Positions 7,392-14,082 of a DNA stretch of 16,102 bases are shown here, one piece after another (position 1 is the first letter of the stretch; every line of letters starts with the position of its first letter). The translations under genes and the position numbers were made by a program. The stretch covers positions 484 to 16,585 of the forward strand of contig DLRM01000032.1 of assembly GCA_002500505.1 (NCBI GenBank). The letters are read 5' to 3'. Below the pieces are notes generated by a model. The model saw only the letters and a list, made by a program, of their open reading frames with translations, ran no database searches and was not told the DNA's origin. The stretch comes from Planctomycetes bacterium UBA7888 (GTDB taxonomy: Bacteria; Planctomycetota; UBA1135).

Positions 7392-8395
7392 TCTAAAAAC
7401 AACTCCTTAAAATCATCTTGGCGAGCCTCCAATTCCAAAGCGGCAGCTTCCCAATCCACAGCCATTGCGCGGAAATCTTTTCCGGGAAGCTGAATATGCT
7501 CAGGGGTGGGCACCGTCGGGCGCAAGGGGATTTGTTCGGAATCAGCAGAAGCAAGAATGGCTTCAACTTCTTCGGAAAGGAGGAAGTCCAAAAATCGTTT
7601 CCCGTTCTCAGGGTGAGGCGCATTTAGAATCAAGCAGGCGGTGTTGGGGATGAGCAAAGTGCCAGGGGCATCCTCCTGCTGGTCCGGATAAAGAAGATGA
7701 ACTGGATAGCCATTTCGCCTAGCGGCGGCGGCATCGTCAGTGTCGGTAAGGCACCAAGGGAAATCCCCTTCACAGACTCGGCGCATGGCGGCGGCATTGC
7801 CAGGCCCAAACGAAAGTCCAGAATTCTTCGCCTCGCGGAGCCACTGAAGGACCGCATCTTTCCCTTGCTGTTGGCTGAGGACGGAGAAATGAGTGAGTGT
7901 CGTTCCAGTGAGAGGGCGTGCTAAGCCACCATGCGGAGCAAATTCAGGAAGGAGCATGCTCTCGACGCGAGGAGGTGGGGCGTGTTGTCCCGGAAGGTCC
8001 TCGCGGTAAAGGAAAACTCGAGCCCGGGCGGCAAAACCTGTCCAGTGCCCTTCGGAATCTTTGAAGGAGGCCGGGATGGCCTGAGCGCTCGGACTGAAAT
8101 AGGGTGCTGTGACCCCGGCACGCTTGAGCCGCAAAGTCTGGGCGATTTCATTGTTCCAATAAACGTCCGCATGGGGTCGCGACTTTTCCGCAAGAAGGCG
8201 GTTCACCATGCCGATGGTTTTGTTAGCTTCAACATCCCATTGTGCGCTCACATTGAGACCGCTCCGTTCTTCAAAAAGTTGAATTATTTTTTCAGAGTGA
8301 ACCTGATCCAAGGAGCAATAGACCACAAGGTCAGCCTCGGCTCCACAGGAAGCCAAAAGAAGCGGAAGAGTCGCGGTCCAATTAGGCTTTCGCAT
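7388..8395 (-). CDS. ABC transporter substrate-binding lipoprotein, FbpA/AfuA-like fold
   Basis: A 335-residue extracytoplasmic solute-binding protein that would deliver ligand to the permease encoded next. From the ATG at 8395 it starts MRKPNWTATLPLLLASC, a short signal peptide with a good lipobox (L14-A15-S16-Cys17). An ATG at 8416 would add seven residues (MPCYSSP) and weaken the signal. Mature features are LVVYCSLDQVHSEKI, DVYWNNE, the hinge-like PLTGTTLTHFSVL, and GTLLIPNTACLILN, which place it among the iron(III)-type (FbpA/AfuA) proteins. At residues 217-221 the sequence is TDTDD, where Neisseria-type FbpA has the adjacent tyrosines that bind iron. The ligand is therefore uncertain. 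It is the first gene of the seven-gene operon, divergent from the aminotransferase. Confidence 0.88.
   Translation of the reverse strand: MRKPNWTATLPLLLASCGAEADLVVYCSLDQVHSEKIIQLFEERSGLNVSAQWDVEANKTIGMVNRLLAEKSRPHADVYWNNEIAQTLRLKRAGVTAPYFSPSAQAIPASFKDSEGHWTGFAARARVFLYREDLPGQHAPPPRVESMLLPEFAPHGGLARPLTGTTLTHFSVLSQQQGKDAVLQWLREAKNSGLSFGPGNAAAMRRVCEGDFPWCLTDTDDAAAARRNGYPVHLLYPDQQEDAPGTLLIPNTACLILNAPHPENGKRFLDFLLSEEVEAILASADSEQIPLRPTVPTPEHIQLPGKDFRAMAVDWEAAALELEARQDDFKELFLE
7403..7408 (-). promoter_or_regulatory. Ribosome binding site AAGGAG for the permease GTG start
   Basis: AAGGAG is located 11 nt before the GTG at 7391, within the end of the binding-protein gene. It supports the GTG start, which overlaps the upstream stop. 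Confidence 0.55.
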
Positions 8396-8453
8396 AGGGG
8401 AAGAGTAACAAGGCATGGGGTGGGCTTGAAGACAATCAATGGCTTCTTTTTGA

Positions 8454-8465
8454 TACCTTTAGGTA
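8454..8465. promoter_or_regulatory. Inverted repeat TACCT-TT-AGGTA, possible operator
   Basis: A perfect 5-bp inverted repeat with a 2-nt centre lies in the 102-nt divergent gap between the importer operon and the aminotransferase operon (8396-8497). The right part, TTTAGGTAAC, resembles a half-site of DtxR/MntR-type metalloregulators, but the second half is poor. Regulator identity is inference. I see no other strong signal in the gap besides the TAGAAT hexamer. Confidence 0.3.
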
Positions 8466-8483
8466 ACGTTTTGGAGGCAAGGT

Positions 8484-8489
8484 TAGAAT
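8484..8489 (+). promoter_or_regulatory. Candidate -10 element TAGAAT upstream of the aminotransferase
   Basis: TAGAAT matches five of six bases of TATAAT and sits 8 nt before the ATG at 8498, so transcription would begin almost at the start codon. No convincing -35 hexamer is found 16-18 nt upstream and there is no Shine-Dalgarno sequence, consistent with a leaderless transcript. Confidence 0.4.
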
Positions 8490-8497
8490 AGAGCCAG

Positions 8498-9688
8498 ATG
8501 ACACAGACTCTTCCCTCCCTTAACTTGGCCAGCCGTATGTCTCGACTGGGTACCGAGACTGCCTTTGAGGTACTTGCTCGGGCAAAACAACTAGAATCAG
8601 AGGGGCGAGATATCGTGCATCTTGAAATTGGCGAACCTGATTTCGATACCCCAGCCAATATTGTTGAAGCCGGTCGACAAGCCCTTGCCGAGGGGTGGAC
8701 TCATTACGGACCCGCAGCGGGCCTTCCCGACGCAAGGGAGGCAGTCGCCCATTACGTCGCCACCACCCGCGGTACTTCTGTGAATGGGAATGAAGTCTGT
8801 ATTGTTCCCGGTGGGAAGCCCGTCATGTTTTATGCGCTACTGGCCTTGGCGGAAGCGGGCGATGAAGTGATTTTTCCGGATCCTGGCTTCCCTATTTATG
8901 AATCCATGATTCGCTTTGCTGGAGCTAAGGCTGTTGGCTGCCCCATCCGCGAATCCAATGGATTTGCTTTAGACCCTCAAGATGTCATTTCTCGCTTGAC
9001 TGAGAAAACAAAACTGGTGATTTTGAACTCGCCGGCAAACCCAACTGGTGGCGTCACTGGTCGAACTCAATTGGAGGAGGTTCTTGCCGCTTTGCGCAAT
9101 AGGCCGGATGTTTGGATTCTCTCCGATGAGATTTATAGCCGTCTTCTCTACGATGGCGCGGAACATGTCAGCCCTCTCTCTGACCCTTCCATTCGAGATA
9201 GAGTTATTTTGCTCGATGGATTTTCCAAAACTTGGGCAATGACTGGTTGGAGAATTGGCTTCGGAGTTATGCGACAAGACTTGTGTGAGGCCATCACCAA
9301 GCTCATGATCAACTCAAATTCTTGTACGGCTAGTTTCACTCAGAGGGCTGCAATTGAAGCTCTTCAAGGGGATCAGTCTGATGTCGAAAAAATGCACGCC
9401 AAATTCGACAAGCGGCGAAAGCACATTGTTGGCTTGTTGAATGAAATCCCAGGATTTTCCTGCCACTTGCCAAAGGGCGCTTTTTACGTCATGCCAAATA
9501 TTCGTGAGCTTGGAATGACTGCAAAAGAACTCCAGGACCGACTTTTGCTCGAAGCTGGCGTAGCCGCCCTCGCGGGCACTGCCTTTGGTGCTGAAGGCGA
9601 GGGGTATTTGCGTTTTTCCTACGCCACGGATATTCCTACCATCGAAAAGGGGTTGGGACGAGTTCGAGAATTTGTTGAGGCACTTTAA
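8498..9688 (+). CDS. Class I PLP-dependent aminotransferase, aspartate aminotransferase-like
   Basis: A 396-residue fold-type I aminotransferase that exchanges amino groups between an amino acid and a 2-oxo acid in the cytosol. Landmarks are LEIGEPDFDTP (42-52), THYGPAAGLPDAR (68-80), PGGKPVMFYALLAL (104-117), NPTGG (181-185), SDEIY (209-213), the PLP-binding Lys244 in SKTWAMTGWRIGF, and YLRFSYA near residue 371 with the Arg that holds the substrate carboxylate. Length is normal for the family. The family covers aspartate, alanine and aromatic specificities, so the substrate is open. ATG at 8498 follows a TAGAAT hexamer by 8 nt and has no clear Shine-Dalgarno sequence. It heads a four-gene plus-strand operon; its TAA overlaps the next ATG (TAATG). 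Confidence 0.93.
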   Translation: MTQTLPSLNLASRMSRLGTETAFEVLARAKQLESEGRDIVHLEIGEPDFDTPANIVEAGRQALAEGWTHYGPAAGLPDAREAVAHYVATTRGTSVNGNEVCIVPGGKPVMFYALLALAEAGDEVIFPDPGFPIYESMIRFAGAKAVGCPIRESNGFALDPQDVISRLTEKTKLVILNSPANPTGGVTGRTQLEEVLAALRNRPDVWILSDEIYSRLLYDGAEHVSPLSDPSIRDRVILLDGFSKTWAMTGWRIGFGVMRQDLCEAITKLMINSNSCTASFTQRAAIEALQGDQSDVEKMHAKFDKRRKHIVGLLNEIPGFSCHLPKGAFYVMPNIRELGMTAKELQDRLLLEAGVAALAGTAFGAEGEGYLRFSYATDIPTIEKGLGRVREFVEAL

Positions 9689-10740
9689 TGACCCAACACT
9701 TCGCTGACTTTCGCTCCGATACGGTTACTAAGCCTACTGCTCGCATGCTTGATGCCATGGTGCAAGCCCATGTTGGCGACGATGTTTTGGGGGATGACCC
9801 CACGGTTCAAGCCCTGGAGCGAAAGATGTCGGACTTCTTTGGCTTTGACGCCGCTCTACTTATGCCATCCGGCACGATGTCCAACCAGGCTGCTGTGGCT
9901 GCTCATATCGAACCCGGCGAGGAGGTGGTCGTGGAATCCCACTCCCACATCTTTGAGTTTGAGGGGGGTGGCTTGGCGCGAGTTTCGGGCGCACATGTGC
10001 GAACCATTGCTGGAGAGGCAGGAATGCTTCCCCTCGATGAAGTTGCCGCTGCGGTGCGACCCCCTTCTCTACACATGCCTCGGACTGGGCTCGTTTCTGT
10101 TGAGCAAACCCACTTAATTTCTGGTGGCTCGATTCTCCCCCTAAGTTATCTGCAAGAGCTTCGCTTTATCTCTCATGAACTAGGTTTTCCTATTCACATT
10201 GATGGGGCACGCATTTTTAATGCCCTTGTGGAAACAGGGGTAGAGCCCGCTGAATACGGAAAGCTATGCGACTCTCTTGCAGTTTCTCTTTGTAAAGGCC
10301 TCTCCTGTCCTGTTGGCTCCATTTTGCTTGGTGGTGGTGCTTTCATTGAAAGGAGCAAACGGATTCGAAAGTGGCTTGGCGGTGGAATGCGCCAAGCAGG
10401 TTATCTAGCTGCTTGCGGTCTAGTTGCTTTAGATGAAACTTTGGGAATTGTTTCTGAGGACAATGCTCGTTGTCGCCGCCTCGGTGGTGCTGTTTTAGGG
10501 ATTCCGGGTTTGCAGATTGCCCAGCCCAACATTGACACCAACATCCTTTTCGTGGAAGTCGACCACTCCGATTTGGACGCTCCCATGATTGAAGCCGCCC
10601 TTCAGGACCACCAGGTCCTTGCCCTTTCTTTGGGCGAACGGCTCTTGAGATTTGTCACGCATCGAGGGGTGACCGATTCCGATGTCGACCGTGCAGCAAC
10701 GGCTCTACAGGAAATCCTGACTTTCGAACCTCAAAAATAG
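9688..10740 (+). CDS. ltaE: Low-specificity L-threonine aldolase
   Basis: A 350-residue PLP enzyme that cleaves L-threonine and allo-threonine to glycine and acetaldehyde. It opens with the family signature FRSDTVTKPTARM (residues 8-20), then VGDDVLGDDPTVQALE (29-44), PSGTMSNQAA (60-69), the His-containing ESHSHIFEFEGGG (83-95), EQTHLISGG (139-147), HIDGARIFNA (170-179) with Asp172, and the PLP lysine Lys203 in SLCKGLSCPVGSIL. All expected regions are present and the length is normal. The start overlaps the aminotransferase stop and is served by GAGG at 9677-9680. Together with the aminotransferase it forms an amino-acid interconversion pair. Stereospecificity cannot be read from sequence. 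Confidence 0.93.
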   Translation: MTQHFADFRSDTVTKPTARMLDAMVQAHVGDDVLGDDPTVQALERKMSDFFGFDAALLMPSGTMSNQAAVAAHIEPGEEVVVESHSHIFEFEGGGLARVSGAHVRTIAGEAGMLPLDEVAAAVRPPSLHMPRTGLVSVEQTHLISGGSILPLSYLQELRFISHELGFPIHIDGARIFNALVETGVEPAEYGKLCDSLAVSLCKGLSCPVGSILLGGGAFIERSKRIRKWLGGGMRQAGYLAACGLVALDETLGIVSEDNARCRRLGGAVLGIPGLQIAQPNIDTNILFVEVDHSDLDAPMIEAALQDHQVLALSLGERLLRFVTHRGVTDSDVDRAATALQEILTFEPQK

Positions 10741-10743
10741 AAC

Positions 10744-12105
10744 ATGTCCGTTTTTAAAGCTTACGACATTCGGGGAACTTACCCTGACCAGATTGATGCC
10801 AATCTTGCTCGCCGCATTGGCCGTGCCTACGCTGATTTTTTAGGGCAAAGCCCCGTGGTGGTTGGAAGAGATATGCGTTCGATGGCTCCGGAAATCCAAG
10901 ACGCCTTTATTGAAGGAGTCCGTGATGGAGGCTTGGATGTTGTGAACGCCGGTTTGTGCTCAACTCCTCAACTTTATTTCGCAATCGGCTATTTGAAGGC
11001 TGCCGGCGGAGTGAATGTGACTGCGAGCCATAATCCTTCTCAGTACATTGGCTTTAAGTTGTGCCGAGAAGAGGCAAAACCCATTTCTGCGGACGATGGA
11101 ATCCGAGAAATCGAAGCGATGGCCACCCATTCTGACGCACCAACTCCTGTTGCCGCTCGCGGCACCTTGGAGGAGGTGGATGTCATGGAGGAGTATCTCT
11201 CTCACGTCCTTCAATGGGCTGACCTCAAGAGGCCACTTGTGTTGGCTTCCGACGCCGCGAATGGCATGGCATGCCACACTTTCCCTCGTTTGCTGGAACG
11301 GTTGGCCCAGATACAGCATCGAGGTTTGTATTTCGATTTAGATGGCCGTTTCCCGAACCATGAGGCAAACCCGCTTAACAAGGCCAATTTGGTAGACCTG
11401 CAAAAGTTGGTTCTTGAAAGTGGTGCCGATTTGGGCGCAGCTTTTGATGGCGATGCGGATCGCTGCTGCTTCGTCGACGAAAAAGGCCGTGCAATTGGAA
11501 ACGACATCATTACTACCTTGGTAGCGCAGGATGTCCTCTCTTCTGAACCTGGTGCAGCCATTATTTATGACTTGCGTTCTTCCTGGGTTCTTCCCGAACA
11601 GGTTCTGGCCGGCGGCGGCAAGCCCGTGAAGGAAAGAGTTGGCCACAGTTTCTTAAAGGCCAGAATGCGGGAATACAACGCCCCCTTCGGGGGAGAGCTG
11701 TCCGGGCACTATTACTTCCGAGATAACTGGTTTGCTGACAATTCAGAAATTATTCTTCTTTCCGTTATGAACCTGATATCTCGATCGGATAAGCCTTTTT
11801 CTGCCATGTTAGATGAGCTCATGCCATACCACAGCACAGGAGAGGTGAACTTTAAAGTGGAAGACAAGTTGGCCGCGATTGAAAAGCTCAAGAATCACTA
11901 TTCTGATGCCGAACAGGATAGTTTGGATGGGATTACCATTGCCTACGGTGATCCTGCTGCCCAAGGGTGGTGGTGGGTTAACCTTCGAATGTCCAACACA
12001 GAACCCCTTCTTCGCATGAATCTGGAGTCTGACTCTCTGGAAGTAATGGAAAATCGAACGACCGAGGTAATGGAAATCCTCGGCGTGGAGCCTGAAGACG
12101 GTTGA
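10744..12105 (+). CDS. Phosphomannomutase/phosphoglucomutase (alpha-D-phosphohexomutase)
   Basis: A 453-residue cytosolic enzyme that interconverts hexose 6-phosphate and 1-phosphate, feeding nucleotide-sugar synthesis. The four family sites are in order: active-site phosphoserine Ser95 in TASHNPSQYIG, metal loop FDGDADR (234-240), sugar-specificity loop GGELSGHYYF (316-325) and phosphate-binding RMSNTEPLLR (415-424). The GGELSGH form is the one shared by dual-specificity mannose/glucose enzymes (AlgC/ManB type). ATG at 10744 follows the aldolase stop after only AAC, with no clear Shine-Dalgarno sequence; the TGA overlaps the arginase start (TGATG). It could supply the sugar phosphate for the donor used by the glycosyltransferase near the start of the window, but the two are in separate operons. 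Confidence 0.93.
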   Translation: MSVFKAYDIRGTYPDQIDANLARRIGRAYADFLGQSPVVVGRDMRSMAPEIQDAFIEGVRDGGLDVVNAGLCSTPQLYFAIGYLKAAGGVNVTASHNPSQYIGFKLCREEAKPISADDGIREIEAMATHSDAPTPVAARGTLEEVDVMEEYLSHVLQWADLKRPLVLASDAANGMACHTFPRLLERLAQIQHRGLYFDLDGRFPNHEANPLNKANLVDLQKLVLESGADLGAAFDGDADRCCFVDEKGRAIGNDIITTLVAQDVLSSEPGAAIIYDLRSSWVLPEQVLAGGGKPVKERVGHSFLKARMREYNAPFGGELSGHYYFRDNWFADNSEIILLSVMNLISRSDKPFSAMLDELMPYHSTGEVNFKVEDKLAAIEKLKNHYSDAEQDSLDGITIAYGDPAAQGWWWVNLRMSNTEPLLRMNLESDSLEVMENRTTEVMEILGVEPEDG

Positions 12106-13022
12106 TGAAAAAGAAACCCATTCGCATTGTTGGAGTCCCAATGGACTTTGGTGCTCAGCACCGCGGCACAGACATGGGGCCAAGCGCATTGCGTGTAGCT
12201 AATGTTGCGGCGAGCTTGAGAGAGATGGGCTATGAGGTTGGAAGAGAATTAGATGTTCCCGTGCCTTCCATGGAATCTAGAGCCTATGCGGAGGCCTCGA
12301 ATCTAAGATTTAAAGAAGAAATCCTTCAGGTTTGCAATCAGCTCTGCGTCAGAGTGGAAGACATCCTTCAAGATGGAGATTTTCCTCTCATTTATGGTGG
12401 GGACCACTCTCTTTCAATGGGAAGTGTGTCCGGCGTTTCCAACTTTCTGGCTCGCGAGAACAAAAATTTGGGTTTGATTTGGTTTGACGCTCATGGGGAC
12501 ATGAACACGTCGGACTCATCTCCTAGTGGGAACATCCACGGCATGCCTTTAAGCGCTCTTTTGGGGCTGGGAGATTCTGACTTGTGTTCGATTGGCGGAG
12601 ATAGAGCCAAGGTGTCTACTGAAAATGTCGCTCTCGTCGCGATTCGTGAGATTGACGTAGGGGAACGTGAAGTCATTCGGGAGAGTGGCGTTCGCGTTTT
12701 CACAATGCGAGATATCGACGAGCAGGGCATGGCAGCCGTTGTCAAAGAGGCCTTGGAAATTGTGAATGATGGGACCTCTGGTTTCCACCTGAGTTTTGAC
12801 GTGGACGGACTTGACCCTGAGATTGCCCCAGGCACAGGGACACGCGTCCAAGGCGGAGTTGATTTCAGAGAAGCTCATCTCTTTATGGAAAACTTGGCTG
12901 ATGATGGCCGAATGACTTCCATGGATGTGGTTGAACTCAACCCGGCTCTAGATGTGAAAAATCAAACAGCTGGCGTCGTGAAAGAATTGATTCTTTCTGC
13001 CTTCGGAAAAAGTGTGTTGTAG
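12105..13022 (+). CDS. rocF: Arginase
   Basis: A 305-residue binuclear manganese ureohydrolase that converts arginine to ornithine and urea. The metal ligands are all visible: His101 (GGDHS), Asp128, His130 and Asp132 (WFDAHGDMN), and Asp232 and Asp234 (SFDVDGLDP). Substrate-binding features SPSGNIHGMPL (139-149), APGTGTRVQGG (241-251) and VVELNP (275-280, Glu277) follow arginase rather than agmatinase or formimidoylglutamase. ATG at 12105 overlaps the mutase TGA; a TTG one codon earlier is possible but less likely. It is the last gene of the plus-strand operon and ends 8 nt from the 3' end of the convergent channel gene, with no terminator hairpin in between. It is the clearest link to arginine metabolism in the window. 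Confidence 0.95.
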   Translation: MKKKPIRIVGVPMDFGAQHRGTDMGPSALRVANVAASLREMGYEVGRELDVPVPSMESRAYAEASNLRFKEEILQVCNQLCVRVEDILQDGDFPLIYGGDHSLSMGSVSGVSNFLARENKNLGLIWFDAHGDMNTSDSSPSGNIHGMPLSALLGLGDSDLCSIGGDRAKVSTENVALVAIREIDVGEREVIRESGVRVFTMRDIDEQGMAAVVKEALEIVNDGTSGFHLSFDVDGLDPEIAPGTGTRVQGGVDFREAHLFMENLADDGRMTSMDVVELNPALDVKNQTAGVVKELILSAFGKSVL

Positions 13023-13030
13023 TAAGACGA

Positions 13031-14044
13031 TTAGGCAATTACGGCGCTAAAGGCGTCAATATCAACCCGGTGCCCCATGACCATAAGGGCATCTCCAGCC
13101 TGAAGCGGCTCTTCGGCTCGGGGATTGAATCGTAAATTCCCCTCAGAGCGCACAGCGACAGCAATGAGTCCAAATCGAGATCCAAGATTGAGGCCGCTAA
13201 GGGTGCGTTCGTCTGCAGGAATACCTTCAGGGAGCACAACTTCCTCAATGAGGACTTCGTGTGTGACATCACCCAATGCGAGGTCCGCAAGGTCCACAGC
13301 GCCTGGACGCAGGAAGGCTTGAGCCAGCCTTCGGCCCCCTAAGCGGTACGGAGTCACCACCGAAGTTGCGCCTACTCGCTTTAGTTTCTCCTCTGAGCGG
13401 GGGTCTTCTGCACGGGCAACGATGGCGCATTCTGGATTCAATTGTCTTGAACTCAAGGTAATGAAAACATTGTCGGCGTCGGTTCCGACGGCGGCGATGA
13501 CGCCCCGCGCCCGTTCCACTCCTGCTAGCCGGAGGGTTGCTTCGTCGGTGGCATCGCCTTGAATGCAGAGCACTTTTTTCTCTAGGAGCGCGGAGACGAG
13601 TTCTTCGTCTTGTTCAACAACAACATAGCGGCAACCAGAGGCAGCGAGTTCTCGGCGAACAATGTGGCCGAGCCTGCCATAACCACAGAGAATGATATGA
13701 CTAGAAATGGAATCGATGGAATTTTGCATGCGTCGAGCTTCCCGTTTGGGAAGATTTGCGATGAGGGCTCGGGCGAACACCCCACCCGCAAAGAAGAAGC
13801 TGCCAACCCCTGCAATGATAAGAACAAGGGTGAAAATTTGGCCTGAAGGGGAGAGGGGGTGAATTTCCCGGAAGCCCACCGTGCTGACTGTGATGACGGT
13901 CATGTAGAGCGCATCCAGAACCCCGTAGCCCTCAATGAGGGAATACCCGAGGGTTCCCACAGTGAGCACCCCCATTACCCAGAGGGCAAGAAGGAAGGGT
14001 TCTTTTTTGGCAGAAACACTGCGGCCGTGTCGTTCGGAAGGCAC
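13031..14044 (-). CDS. Two-TM potassium channel with RCK (TrkA-N/TrkA-C) domains
   Basis: A 337-residue MthK-like ion channel. Residues 17-37 form the first membrane helix, VSTVGF (53-58) is the potassium selectivity filter, and residues 69-93 form the second helix. A cytoplasmic TrkA-N (RCK) domain follows, with the Rossmann motif GYGRLG (121-126) and acidic Glu144 in VVVEQD, which would bind a nucleotide. A TrkA-C domain spans about 258-335. The filter is STVGFRE rather than the common TVGYGD; TVG(Y/F)RE is a variant I recall in several bacterial channels. The start appears to be GTG at 14044, with a TAGAAT hexamer 6 nt upstream, so the transcript may be leaderless. It is transcribed alone, divergent from mcsB. 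It likely gates potassium flux in response to ligand or redox state. Confidence 0.92.
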   Translation of the reverse strand: MPSERHGRSVSAKKEPFLLALWVMGVLTVGTLGYSLIEGYGVLDALYMTVITVSTVGFREIHPLSPSGQIFTLVLIIAGVGSFFFAGGVFARALIANLPKREARRMQNSIDSISSHIILCGYGRLGHIVRRELAASGCRYVVVEQDEELVSALLEKKVLCIQGDATDEATLRLAGVERARGVIAAVGTDADNVFITLSSRQLNPECAIVARAEDPRSEEKLKRVGATSVVTPYRLGGRRLAQAFLRPGAVDLADLALGDVTHEVLIEEVVLPEGIPADERTLSGLNLGSRFGLIAVAVRSEGNLRFNPRAEEPLQAGDALMVMGHRVDIDAFSAVIA

Positions 14045-14050
14045 CCCCAG

Positions 14051-14056
14051 ATTCTA
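14051..14056 (-). promoter_or_regulatory. Candidate -10 element TAGAAT upstream of the potassium channel
   Basis: On the minus strand TAGAAT lies 6 nt before the GTG at 14044. The same hexamer precedes the aminotransferase, and a close variant precedes mcsB, at almost the same distance from the start codon. Confidence 0.4.
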
Positions 14057-14058
14057 GC

Positions 14059-14077
14059 GAGATTGCATTACAATCTC
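14059..14077. promoter_or_regulatory. Inverted repeat GAGATTG-CATTA-CAATCTC in the divergent channel/mcsB promoter region
   Basis: A perfect 7-bp inverted repeat with a 5-nt spacer sits in the 38-nt gap between the two divergent start codons. It covers the candidate mcsB -10 and abuts the candidate channel -10, so a bound dimeric regulator could control both. It might also be a chance hairpin. Confidence 0.45.
14069..14074 (+). promoter_or_regulatory. Candidate -10 element TACAAT upstream of mcsB
   Basis: TACAAT matches five of six consensus bases and lies 8 nt before the ATG at 14083, within the right half of the inverted repeat. No -35 match and no Shine-Dalgarno sequence are visible. Confidence 0.4.
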
Positions 14078-14082
14078 TCGAT

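Noticed and set aside
5101..8395. Molybdate importer (ModABC) idea, prompted by moaA in the same operon
   Set aside because: The permease is a fused two-domain protein and the binding protein has iron-type motifs; ModA features are not seen and the ATPase lacks a molybdate-binding C-terminal domain.
7931..8491. Open frame of 186 codons on the plus strand opposite the binding-protein gene
   Set aside because: It is antisense to a well-supported lipoprotein gene and has a low-complexity composition with no recognisable domain.
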